From Hydnum rufescens UP504 (lineage: Eukaryota > Basidiomycota > Agaricomycetes > Cantharellales > Hydnaceae): a stretch of DNA of 64,000 bases. Made by a program: the position numbers and the translations under genes. The stretch lies in contig MU129064.1 in the NCBI GenBank assembly GCA_014904985.1, forward strand, positions 62,001-126,000, in the 5' to 3' direction. Below, piece after piece: positions 12,057 through 28,197 of the stretch (position 1 is the first letter of the stretch; each line of letters starts with the position of its first letter). The notes below the pieces were generated by a model. The model ran no database searches. It was not told the DNA's origin and saw only the letters and a program-made list of their open reading frames with translations.

Positions 12057-12740
12057 TTACTCCATTTCATGATTTTGTGTCAGTAATTCCCCCAGTGTAT
12101 CCAGCTCGTTATCAGATTCCTCAGTCCCAAGGTGAAAATAGGCCGAAGCAGTGGGAACGGTTGCCGAAAGGAAACGCATAAGAAAATGCTGGGGGGATTC
12201 GCGGGCGTTCTTAGTGGGGGTGATTGTGGCACGGAAAAACGCGAAGTATTGCCATAGTTGACCGACTCCGATCAACCCAATCACGGTAGAAGGTGGCGAT
12301 CGGCCAGAAAATACATGAGCGACTTGGATTTTGAGTTGTTCGACTGTTGCCTCAATAACGGCGATATTGGGGTCGTCGTATGGGTCGCCACCGATGTTGT
12401 GGGGGGTACTGGGTGCCTTCAATTCGACAATGAGCAAGGGTCTACGGGTGACCTTGTGATTGATTTCTGCCACATTAAAATCGGGGACTCGAAACGTCCC
12501 AGTAGCAATAGAAAGGAAGCACGGTTTTGGGAATAATACGAGGTTTTCATCGGAGTCGATCATGCGGGTGAGCACTAGATTCCACACGCCATACCAAGGC
12601 AATTTGGGATGGTGTTTGTCTACAAGATTCACTGCATATGCTATGAGCCTCGCTAGTTTTGTGTCGAAGTTTAGCATGGTGCCAGTGTGCGTTCTTAAAG
12701 GACGGTAAGTCATCACTGCTGAGAAGGACGTGATACTCAT
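12057..12740 (-). CDS. Unknown protein with PD-(D/E)XK nuclease-like signatures
   Basis: This is one open exon of 227 codons starting at ATG 12740 (MSITSFSAVMTYRPLRTHTG). The middle carries FRVPDFNVAEI and, about 20 residues later, RRPLLIVELKAP. An Asp after Pro, then a hydrophobic strand ending E-x-K, is the core pattern of the PD-(D/E)XK restriction-endonuclease fold. A helix follows (DDPNIAVIEATVEQLKIQVA), then STVIGLIGVGQLWQYFAFF, as expected for the later strands. It ends ELLTQNHEME. It stands between the two inverted copies of another unknown gene. The first residues may really belong to an upstream exon, because a coding-like stretch lies just above (VDEYHVLLSSDDL, about 12750). Such single-domain proteins are common and unnamed in mushroom-forming fungi as far as I know. 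The nuclease assignment is inference from motif spacing only. Confidence 0.55.
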   Translation of the reverse strand: MSITSFSAVMTYRPLRTHTGTMLNFDTKLARLIAYAVNLVDKHHPKLPWYGVWNLVLTRMIDSDENLVLFPKPCFLSIATGTFRVPDFNVAEINHKVTRRPLLIVELKAPSTPHNIGGDPYDDPNIAVIEATVEQLKIQVAHVFSGRSPPSTVIGLIGVGQLWQYFAFFRATITPTKNARESPQHFLMRFLSATVPTASAYFHLGTEESDNELDTLGELLTQNHEME

Positions 12741-12954
12741 CCACCGTACCTCGCGAGTATAAATTGGAAAGGAATAACCAATAATTCACCACACTGTCCA
12801 ACTGAAGACAAACGTGAGAAATATAGTGTATAGAGAAGGGAGTACGCACACTGCACGTAGGGGGAGTAACAACGACGACAATGACGCGACTGTAATTTGC
12901 TTCCGGAACGACACACGTCAAATAGAAACTTGATGAAGCAAATGCAGTCACCGC

Positions 12955-13335
12955 ATCAACAACTGATATGCCTTCCCTTGGAGTTGGCCCATCACCGAAC
13001 CACTATTCCTTCCTCTCAAAGCTATGAGGCCAGGAAGCTCGAGTTCAAGACTTGGACAGGCGAATGGCTTGACCTATGGGGTGTTGTACTCGAGCTACGC
13101 AGAGTTAGTGGGATCCAGGTGGTTGGATTCAGCAGGTGAGTACCCATCAATTTTCTGATTGTCTCGATTCCTGATGGGGATCTTGCGTGTAGTGCAGGGT
13201 GGCATTTGGGGAAGTCCCAGCCTTCATGTGGTGAGACACACCAGTCATTTGCTTGAGCGAGCACGAAACGTCATTCACTTTGGAGCAGAGAGACGAAGTC
13301 TTGAGGTCTTGATATGGGAGCTCTCCCCTCAAAAG
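12955..13335 (+). pseudogene. Decayed inverted copy B of the gene at 10155-10640
   Basis: The plus-strand sequence matches copy A. One frame reads PWSWPITEPLFLPLKAMRP, then a one-base shift at about 13026 moves the match to EWLDLWGVVLELRRVSGIQV in another frame. The intron at about 13136-13198 keeps the same GTGAGTACCCATCA start and GTGCAG end as copy A, and is about 90% identical by eye. The second exon (GGCATTTGGGGAAGTCCC...) follows A at the DNA level but hits stops. Decay is more likely than sequencing error, because substitutions and indels are spread throughout. Confidence 0.55.
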
Positions 13336-14417
13336 TCAACATACTCCCCGATCTCGACTAGGTGGCACCCCGAGGGTTGTATTGCCTTGCCAAATTCTCA
13401 TTTTAACACCCCCCTAATTGCGATCCCCGGTATTCTGCACTCACGTAGCTGGTGACGAAATAGATGATCCCATGAAGAGGATGAGTGATCCTGGGTGATC
13501 TAGACCCATTATTATATAGGGTTTCTATAACTCTCGCTTTTTTTGCCGCGCGTGAGGTCTATGTTAACTGCTCATTAGGCAATGGAGCCTCTTCATTGTA
13601 GATGGGTCCAGTTCATTGACCCTGCGAAGGATGATGAGAGACTTTGAAATACGCCCAGGACCTCCTGGCCGCCATTCGCGATCTTCGCCGAGCCATTATA
13701 CTCCATTCTGTCGCGTTCGTTGTGCAATTTTGTTCTACCAAATTTGTCGATTACCTCGCCTCCCTGTTCTTTCAGGATGTTCCTCCGGATGACTGGACGC
13801 GCCTATTGCATGTGGCCCTTGACCTCACGAGATTCCAGCGCTAGCGGGTTCCTCCTGCACGTGCCTGCTCTATTGCAGGTGATTCTTGTGAATAGAATCA
13901 TCGAAAACTGCCCCCCAGTGGAACAAAATTCTTACAAAGGCAATGCGCTCCGCCAAACGCATCGTTCGCGACTGTTCATTTTCGCACCAACAGTGGTGGT
14001 GGCAAGCGGGACCTGGATGTGTCTTAGAAACTCCCACAGCGTTAGGTCTAATGCGCAGGAAACGGAGTCGGGATGCGCGAAAACAGCCCAATGGGATCCT
14101 ACAATTGGCCATAGCAAAGACGCCAACTGTCATCAAGCCAATGTGACTAGTGGTTTTAGGGCGATCATCTACTATTCACGATAATGGGTACGGTTGTAAT
14201 TTTTGGAGTCATCTCAACAATAAGGCAGATGAGCTGTCAAAAGTGAGAGTGCATACATAGACTAGGAAGAATCTATGAGTATAAAGGAATGAGTGCCCCA
14301 AGAGCCATGGATGCCGGCAATTGAAATGAGCAAGTGATACCGTCTAAGCAGTACGACGTGGATATGTGCGAAGGGGGAGGGAAATGAGGATCGCACGTCA
14401 ACGCGGATAGAACCAGT
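13336..14417. other. Intergenic region with a possible gene fragment
   Basis: Around 13580-13700 the plus strand reads MEPLHCRWVQFIDPAKDDE and, one frame away, KYAQDLLAAIRDLRRAIIL. This suggests a short degenerate coding remnant. Bases 13900-14180 are open in several frames at once without family resemblance. From 14200 to the stop of the GPI-anchored gene at 14418 nothing is seen beyond likely 3' UTR. Confidence 0.25.
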
Positions 14418-16004
14418 TCATAACGAGAGTAGGGCGGCGATCACTACGAATCCACACATGGTCCCTCCTGCCACGAAATCCTTCTGTGCGCTACTAGAGT
14501 GCGACGTCGACGAAGAGGTGCTCGTAGGGCTAGTCTTGATTGTGGACGATGTGATCCGAGTAGAAGTATGAGTGGAATTAGAGCCGGTTGAGGCGGTCGG
14601 AATACCAGACGGGAAGCCCGAAACATTGATAGGAGTTCCACACGCCGTTAGCGTTGCTCGTAGCAGAACCAGTTTGCGAATAGGGAATGTAGAACAGGTT
14701 GTTTTTGGAGGTGAGTTGCACGAGAGCGGAGGTGCTGGCAGTATACGAAGATCCGCTAGATTTATCACTGGGGCCAGCCAGTGAAACGGTCGTATTGGTC
14801 TGCAATCCAGGGAACGGAGGAATGAACAATATAACTCAGAAGTGTAAGAATGATGAACCACACACCTGGACGTTCACGACGTAGGTTGCGGAGCCATCAT
14901 CCGGGACGTACGCGAATTGTTCTTGCCAACTATTATCGAGGAAAAATGAAGTAGCCTTCCCGTGTGACACCGGGAATGCATTGCCTGAGGATGCAGGGTA
15001 ACCTTGCGGCTGCGGCTGGAAGTACGCAACTGGATTGAGCGGAAAACGTAAGCCGGTTAATATCCCGAGAAATGAGCCTATTGTTTTGCGTACAGTGAAT
15101 GACGAAAATGAATGCTTCCCCAGGAGAGCTCCCTGGCACATCAAGGAAATGGATATGGTTCTGAGCCAAAGCCATGACGGGGTTGTAGTTGGTGACTGAA
15201 AACGACGGGGCCTCCACGGATTGCCAACTGATAGCACTGCCCGTCGCAGCTTTCATGGAACCAAAATCAAGCTGATAGAGGGTTCCACCAGACAGGGCGA
15301 CTGTAAATTAGAGGGTTTAAGGTTTCCTATGACGAATTCATGAAGCACAAGTGCCTCACAGAAGACATTAGTATCATGATCCAAAATGGCCACGAGTGAG
15401 GTCGGATCAACTCCCGAAAGGGTGGTTGATTGCGTGGACCATGTCTGTGCTGATGCATCGTAAAGATGCACGTTGCTTGGATTCGCGTTGTCTCCATCAA
15501 TCACCTATATGTATCACGTGACATCAGTGCGATGCTGCGCACACCCTGAGACGATCTGCGGATGGACAGACATAGATGGCATTTTGAAACTGCAATGGGG
15601 GATCAGAAGATGTGCATGAAGAAGGGGGAAAAACAAGGCTCGCCTGTGACAAGAAGCATTGCGTGTTTCCTCCATCAAACGGACTGGACATACTATTGAG
15701 CAAACGGCACTTATCGCAACGTACAATAGGGAGAAACGTACGGGCGACCTGTGGTGGTTAATTGGGTCGCGGAGCCCGCTATAGGCGCAGGCACTGTGAG
15801 TAATCCAGCATGGGTCTATTATACAGTTCACATACAGGCCCACGATGACTGGGTGCCCAGATTGTAGTCCACCCCGTTAATTCCAAAAGCGTATAAGTTC
15901 CAGTTCGCATCGAATACCACACATGAGGCGGCATTCGCAGTCCATGCAAAGGATGCAATGGAGAAAATAAGGGAGAGCAGTTTGATCGAAGAGACCCAAA
16001 GCAT
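14418..16004 (-). CDS. Secreted, probably GPI-anchored protein of unknown function
   Basis: The start MLWVSSIKLLSLIFSIASFA is a clear signal peptide, with cleavage likely after TANA, followed by SCVVFDANWNLYAFGINGVD. After short introns come GSATQLTTTGRP and IDGDNANPSNVHLYDASAQT, then LSGGTLYQLDFGSMKAATGS and ALAQNHIHFLDVPG. Next are HGKATSFFLDNSWQEQFAYV and STSALVQLTSKNNLFYIPYS. This looks like a repeating beta-propeller/Kelch-type extracellular domain, which is inference. A Ser/Thr-rich stalk (STHTSTRITSSTIKTSPTST) leads to a C-terminal hydrophobic tail (GGTMCGFVVIAALLSL), the layout of a GPI signal. A single extra base at about 14640 breaks the frame just before the stalk. It should sit on the outer plasma membrane or in the cell wall. 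It is divergent with RPC2, 308 bases away. Confidence 0.75.
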
Positions 16005-16312
16005 TTAATGAGTAGCGAGAGAGAACGAAGGGAGGTATTAGGGAAATCAAAGATGGGAGGATAAAAACCTAAGGAGCGAGCCTGTCAAAAGCCGAAGAGA
16101 CCCTGCATTATTTTTGGGGGTCCCCGAGTGCCACCCATGATGGTCGAAAATATATTGATATTTGGGTACCGCACACTTTCGTTATGTCAATGCATAAGGA
16201 TAATGGGATTCCGTCGTTCTGAATCGTTCTCTGTGCTTAAGACCACAAGAAGCGAGGTTAACCTCTGGATAATTATAGATTTCAGGCCCAGTGATGTGTC
16301 ATCACGTGCTGG
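16005..16312. promoter_or_regulatory. Shared intergenic region between the GPI-anchored gene and RPC2
   Basis: This is 308 bases between two divergent start codons. No clear TATA box or repeated motif was identified. The sequence just upstream of the RPC2 ATG contains CACGTG-like bases (TCACGTGC at 16302-16309). Confidence 0.4.
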
Positions 16313-20684
<4,372 letters not shown>

Positions 20685-20814
20685 AACATTTTCCGGTGTC
20701 AGGACCCCCCAATGTAAACTACACCATCAATTGTATTGGTTACCAAGCAAATGGCGAAAACACCCAGGAGATAGCGTGACGGCGGGAATACAGAAGTGCC
20801 GTGCACCGATTAGT

Positions 20815-23441
20815 CTACTCCTCGTCAAGGGTATGGTCCTGGCCTTCCCTCGCCTGAAAGAAAACAGGTCAACACAAATCTCGAGCCACTCGATGGAATC
20901 CTTACCTTGTCAACAAGAGCTTGCTTCATCTCTCTTGACTTACGCTGCACTCGCATCCATTTCCGAGAGGTGTTTCCTCGATGTTTACATTTCTTTCCCA
21001 TTTTTCGACATTGTCCCCCATCCCAGGTGCAAATGTCACAGAGCCTCTCCTTGTCTCCACCCATCGAACACCCTCTTCAACCCGTTCAAGAAGAGTCTTG
21101 ACAAGGGCCACAGGCTTGCCCCCGGTCGACTTTTTTAGTGACTTTTTGAGCGCCACCAAAAAAGGCAGAACTATCTCAGGGAAGGCCACGCTAGACTGCA
21201 TGCTTTCGCACCAACTTCCGAGCAAAAATATTGACTCCTCTGCCACGCTCTCTGCGTAAACACGAGTGTTAAGGTATTGAGCAGGGCACCGGATGTGGAG
21301 TTGGAGATCGAGAGGTCGCAGTGTGCTCGACTTTGGACGTGTGGATGGTGATGTTGTGGATCCTAAGACCGGAAGGAGAAGAGGAGAAAGGTTGCAGTAC
21401 GTTTTACTGTGTCGGCAGAGCCAGTGAAGCGAACGAATGAAGTGGAGATGGAGAGGATGGTATCGAGGAGTAGGGATTAATCTAGAGGGTCATTTTTTGA
21501 GTATCTAGAACAGGACGCAGTCGTAACACAAACCTTATAGCGCCAAGGGCAACTTGGATAAGCGGATAGATCAATGGCTTCAGCTCACTCTCGGATCCAC
21601 GCTGGAACTCGGCATCGACATCGCACGCCTTGCCCAGAACCAGGGCCCAGAAATCCACGGAATGAACGAACTGCCAGTTATACACTTGTTGAAATGCCTC
21701 CTACAAGGCGGCAGGATCGGCTCAGGAAAAGGACAATGTCAAGAAGAATTGATGTACCTTGCTCTTGACGGCCATGCTGTTCCTTAGATGCACAGCTAGT
21801 TGCCGTATATACCCAAATGCGTGCTGATACGATACTGCATGATCATTGCAGTAAAGCTCCGATGCGGAGTTCTTCATCAAATTGACAGAGGGCTGTGTAT
21901 GCACTGTCATCGATTTACATGATCGAACGAGGGTGGTATATGTTCCCTGCATCAGGAAGAATGCAAATTATTCCATGACAGCCCGTCCGGGAAATTAGGC
22001 AGGTCTGACCTTTAGAACGAGGTCAACCACAGATTCATCTTGGGAAGAAGCCACTTTACGTGTGGCCACCCAGGCAGATATTCGCACTTGATCCTCGGCA
22101 GAAGACCACAGGTTCAAACACATCTGCATCAAGCATCAATATGTGTAACAGAAGGAGAACTCAACCATCGACCTTGAGATATGCCCGAACAGCTTTCCGA
22201 CTATTGACGACATATGGGACGACACGAGCACTCTCTTTGAGCGCTAATGACAGCATGTCCGGATCAGAGAGTTGGCTGATCAAATGGATAACGGAATGAA
22301 AATAGGAAAGAATTAATTTTTGAAGGGTTTTGTGTTTGGGCGTTTGTGTGGGTGATTTGCTAAGGGCGGGACTTTGAAGATAGCTTGAAAGAAGAAGGGA
22401 ACGAAGTCACGCACAACTTTCCATTAGCTAATGTCTTGTAAGGAAGATGATGTTCGAGAACCATTGGGGTGTACTTCAGCGCCGTCACTACCAGTTTATT
22501 GAACACTGAAGGAAAACAATTTATTTCGATATGCGATTCTTGGGACGTGACCAGAACGCACCTATCGAATTCTCGATTTTCCATACATTGTGCTTCGAGT
22601 CATCTTCATCCCCCGCATTCGCATGTGAGGCAACACGAAATGCTATAAGAAGCTTTCGGAAGGCTCGTAGGGATCGGGTCTAAAGGGGATGTGTGATTAC
22701 ACGAAGAACGGAGTGATAAGGGTGCCTGACCTCCAGTAAGGCATTTTGCCACGCTTTAAGGATCTGTGACGTCAGGACGGGTGTCCCTTCTTCCTCGCCA
22801 TTTGCAGAGGCCATTTCTTGATCATCGTCACCCGGGAACCCACCGTCGTCGCGATCCACATTATCTAGTGGGAGGGTTGCCGAAAAGTTAAGCAATTCTT
22901 TATCATTGGCCTGCAAATATTTGTAGAATTCAGGGTCCTTTTCTGCGAGTGCCGAAAGTTCGAGCTTATGGGCCGCCTCGTCGTCTGGGAATGGATGAGA
23001 ATGAACATGTGGAAGAAAACGAATTGATTCCAAACGCCTTGCAAACCTTCTAAATCATCAAGAGAAGAAATATCCCCATCATCGTCTCCCTCCTCATCCT
23101 GGAATATTGTCAGGATTGAGGATAAAAATCACGCATGGAGGGTTACCTCTTCGTCATCCATAAATTCTTCATCTTCTGGGCCAACGTCCCCCTTCCTCAT
23201 CCTCTTCCAAGAAGTCAATCGCGTCCGACCTGGGTTTACCTTTTCCTCTCCGGTTTGAATCCCCGTTGTATCTCTCCTTTTGTTCGTTGTCATTTGGACG
23301 CAGCAGCGGTCCGCCTCGCAGTGCTTTGCGAGTTTGTATCTGCTTCTTGGTTTTCTGGTGGCTTCTCCTCGCATCAATTGTACGTTTTAATTCCCCAGAT
23401 TTTGCGAACTTTCGAGTCGCTTTTGCGCCCTTTTTAGCCAT
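20815..23441 (-). CDS. NOC2: Noc2 family nucleolar protein, 60S ribosome assembly and export
   Basis: Noc2 pairs with Noc1/Mak21 and Noc3 in nucleolar and nuclear pre-60S particles. The start at 23441 gives [20 protein letters not shown], a basic N-terminus, then an acidic stretch. The family blocks follow: [49 protein letters not shown], and [20 protein letters not shown]. Then come [40 protein letters not shown] and ALGAIR. Near the C-terminus are [31 protein letters not shown] and NIEETPLG, followed by [19 protein letters not shown]. One base is missing at about 20963, between ETPLG and KWMRVQ. The last exon encodes [12 protein letters not shown] and stops at 20815. It is tail-to-tail with RPC2 (130 bases) and head-to-head with NOSIP. 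Confidence 0.92.
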
Positions 23442-23593
23442 TATCCAAGGCAAGGAACGAAAAACGGCGAGGAGAGTGGAATCTTGACTTTCGGGAACAC
23501 CCGTTACAATAGGCCACTGCGACTTATAAATTCAATGGTTTGTGTGCGCGCTCAACATGGAGAGCATTGAAGTAACAAATGGCCATGGCACAC
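23442..23593. promoter_or_regulatory. Short divergent promoter region between NOC2 and NOSIP
   Basis: About 150 bases separate the two starts. The sequence includes GACTTATAAATTC at 23521-23533, a TATA-like element that could serve either gene. Confidence 0.35.
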
Positions 23594-24981
23594 ATAGACG
23601 AAACATTCTCGTAACAACACTGCATCAAGGTGCACTGATTTCCTAGGCTCGATCTCGAGGCAGCTTGTTGACAGGAGCCATTTAGCGTCTTCACATATGC
23701 GGAGTACAAGAAGCTTGACTCGCATTATGGCACGAAGAAGGTATGTACCAGTCGTGCATTCACGAAAAATTTCCCATATCGTTCACGTGTAGCAACGCCT
23801 GGGTGCGGAATCAATGCGTCCTTTCGATGCGTGTTCTCTCTGTCTCCAACGGGCGCGCGAGCCAACGGCTTGCTCGCGCGGACACATTTATTGCAAAGAA
23901 TGCATCTACGCCGACCTTCTTGCCCAACGCAAAGAAATTAAGCGACACCAAGCCAAGCTTGAAGCCATGGCACGCGAGGAAGAAGAGACGAAGTTCAGAG
24001 CGAGAGAAGCCGCACGGGAGAGGGTATTGGCCGATTTCGAGAAGGAACACCTGGGCCTTGCCGCCAAGAAAAATTCCAAAACGGGAGAGCAAGAAATTGG
24101 GTCTGCCTCAGGTGCGCCTTGTTTCCATGCCTAAGTTGGAGCAAGTAATAGAAGCGAATGCAGGCACATCTACCCTCGGTGTTAAACGGAAATTCGCCTT
24201 TGACCAGGATACAATCGACAAGCTTGCTCTAGAGGCTGAGGAAGCTGCTCTCAAGCAGATTGAAGTCGAGCAGGCCGAGGCGCGACGTGCAAAATTACCC
24301 GATTTCTGGCTTCCCTCGCTCACACCTGTTGCGCTTCCGGGGCCCTTGAAGGATATCAAATTGCAGTGCCTGTGCCACCAAAGTCAGCCTTCCCATCCTA
24401 TCAGGTACGTCTCCACTCTCGTGTAGCGGTCAAATGTGTTCACCTGGGTCTATTTCAGTTTGAAGTCGCTAATACCCATGACGTTCACCTATGAAAAACC
24501 TGCATCGTCCACTCCCACCTCGTCCTCAACTCCCAAAGTGGACCAGAAAACAATATGTCCTTCCTGCAAGAAGGAGCTGTCGAACTCAACTAATCTCTCC
24601 CGTTCGCGATTTTTCCACTCCTGCTTTTGTTGTTCTAACATTCGCTACGTTAAATTAGTTCTAATCGCCTGCTCTCACGTCATCTGCAGAACTTGCTCCG
24701 ATACTTTAGTTCGAACCTCACATCAGTGTGCGGTTTGCGATAAATCTGCCAAGGACAAGGAAATCATTGACATGGATCGTGAGGGTGCGGATAATTTCCT
24801 GTGCCTCTGTTTTTCTTCCATTTCACTGGACGCACAATTCGTGTTTTGGATCGCCCTACTTCTGTATGATTCCAAAACGTGTAGTCGCAGAGTCCTGACG
24901 AAATCTTCCCTTGTAGGCACCGGTTTCTCCGCCGGAGGGAGAGCCGAGACCTCTAAAGTTGGTGTGGCGTTCCAAGGGTAG
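23594..24981 (+). CDS. NOSIP-type RING/U-box E3 ubiquitin ligase
   Basis: NOSIP homologues are modified-RING E3 ligases, also found in spliceosomal complexes. The expected start MTKHSRNNTASS is present, but its ATG reads ATAG (extra base at 23596), so the real initiator is hidden in this assembly. After a 3' AG, VFTYAEYKKLDSHYGTKKQ continues through the next exon to RPFDACSLCLQRAREPTACS and GHIYCKECIYADLLAQRKEI, the first half-RING. Then come a charged coiled-coil (AREEEETKFRAREAARERVL), VKRKFAFDQDTIDKLALEAE, and KLPDFWLPSLTP. The second half-RING is CPSCKKELSNSTN, CSHVICRTCSDTLVRTSHQC and AVCDK. The end, GTGFSAGGRAETSKVGVAFQ, is typical of the family. A further one-base insertion lies at about 24117. 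Confidence 0.88.
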
Positions 24982-25398
24982 ACTTTATTTTATTACTCTC
25001 ATGTTTATTCTGTCATCCTTGACGGTTACTGTTGCCTGGATCCCCCGGCATCAAACAGCTGAGGTCCTAGATTATTTCGAGTCGCACAATACATGAGCAG
25101 CCCCTAAATGCTGGTTCGTATCTGCGTAAGGCGTTACAGTGCCAAATGTGGGTTGGGGCCGCTGGGTCTACAGAAGCAGCTTCGTAATGAAGCACGAATA
25201 TTTTAATACCTGAACCAGTATGACATGCTGAACTGAAATGACCAAGGTGGGACTAAGTTCTTTCCGATTCCACGCACTCCTACGAGCGCACTCTTTTTGG
25301 GAGACGAAAAACTAAGCTTGGTTTGGCCCCATCAAAATCACGGAATTTGCCGACTCCACTTCACACTTGATTCTGAAAATTTCTTCCTTCGGAAAGAC
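24982..25398. other. Intergenic region between NOSIP and DED1
   Basis: This is about 400 bases holding the NOSIP 3' UTR and the DED1 promoter and 5' UTR. No open frame of note is seen. There are TTTTATTTTATTACT-like AT-rich bases soon after the NOSIP stop. Confidence 0.4.
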
Positions 25399-27456
<2,058 letters not shown>

Positions 27457-28197
27457 CTCATCTCATCCTCTCATCCTTTGCCTCGAGTCCCCCCACCATC
27501 GCCTCAAATCGTCTCGCTCGCCTCGAATTTTCTCTACCCTCGCCTCGAACCTTCTCTCGCATCCCTTTTCACCGCATCGAACCCCCATCCCCCCTGCTCC
27601 ATTTCCCCTTCATCACATCCGCCCTAATATCTCTTGGTCACTCTGTTCGCTGCTCTCGCTGTTCCTCGCCTTTCGCTGGCAACCTTACATGTGTCTCCCA
27701 ATCGCCCGCTCGTCCTTTGTCGTTTTTTTGGTGATCTTTTTGTGTGGTTCTCTTACCTTATTTTCGTCTTCATTTCTTTCAACCGTAGACGGCGTAAGGC
27801 CCTTTCATCCACGCATGCAAGTTTTTTAGGTAGACGTTTACTCGTTTACCTCCATATCACCACGATCACTCCCCCATATCATATATCCTTTCACGAGCGT
27901 GTAGCTTTAGCATCATCGAGAGCATTGGTAGACATCGGCTTATGATATAGTTTGTACAAGAAAATGCAGGTGTTGAATTTTTCGAAGCCGCGTGTGACCC
28001 ACGTAGCACTGAGTTGCTTTGAAATCCTGAAGAGTTCATTAGTACACAACCCTGGTAGTCGACCCACCTCAGAGAGTAAGGCAGGGCCCTATCTGCCTAC
28101 ATGCCCCTTGCTGAGGTTGACTTGTTCCAGAGCGAAACCCCAAGAGTACATGACAGACATCCTCGGAGCGGTGTTACCATCTTTCTTCACGGCGCCC
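27457..28197. other. CT-rich 3' UTR of DED1 and intergenic region
   Basis: Bases 27457-27830 are strikingly CT-rich and read open in several frames by composition alone, as expected for a 3' UTR. The rest up to the next gene contains no supported feature. Confidence 0.4.

Noticed and set aside
10155..13335. The inverted copies as terminal inverted repeats of a DNA transposon
   Set aside because: The similarity covers a spliced gene, not repeat ends. No transposase or target-site duplication is seen.
27457..27830. Long open frames after DED1 as a new gene
   Set aside because: The sequence is CT-rich and open in several frames by composition alone. It follows the true DED1 stop and looks like 3' UTR.
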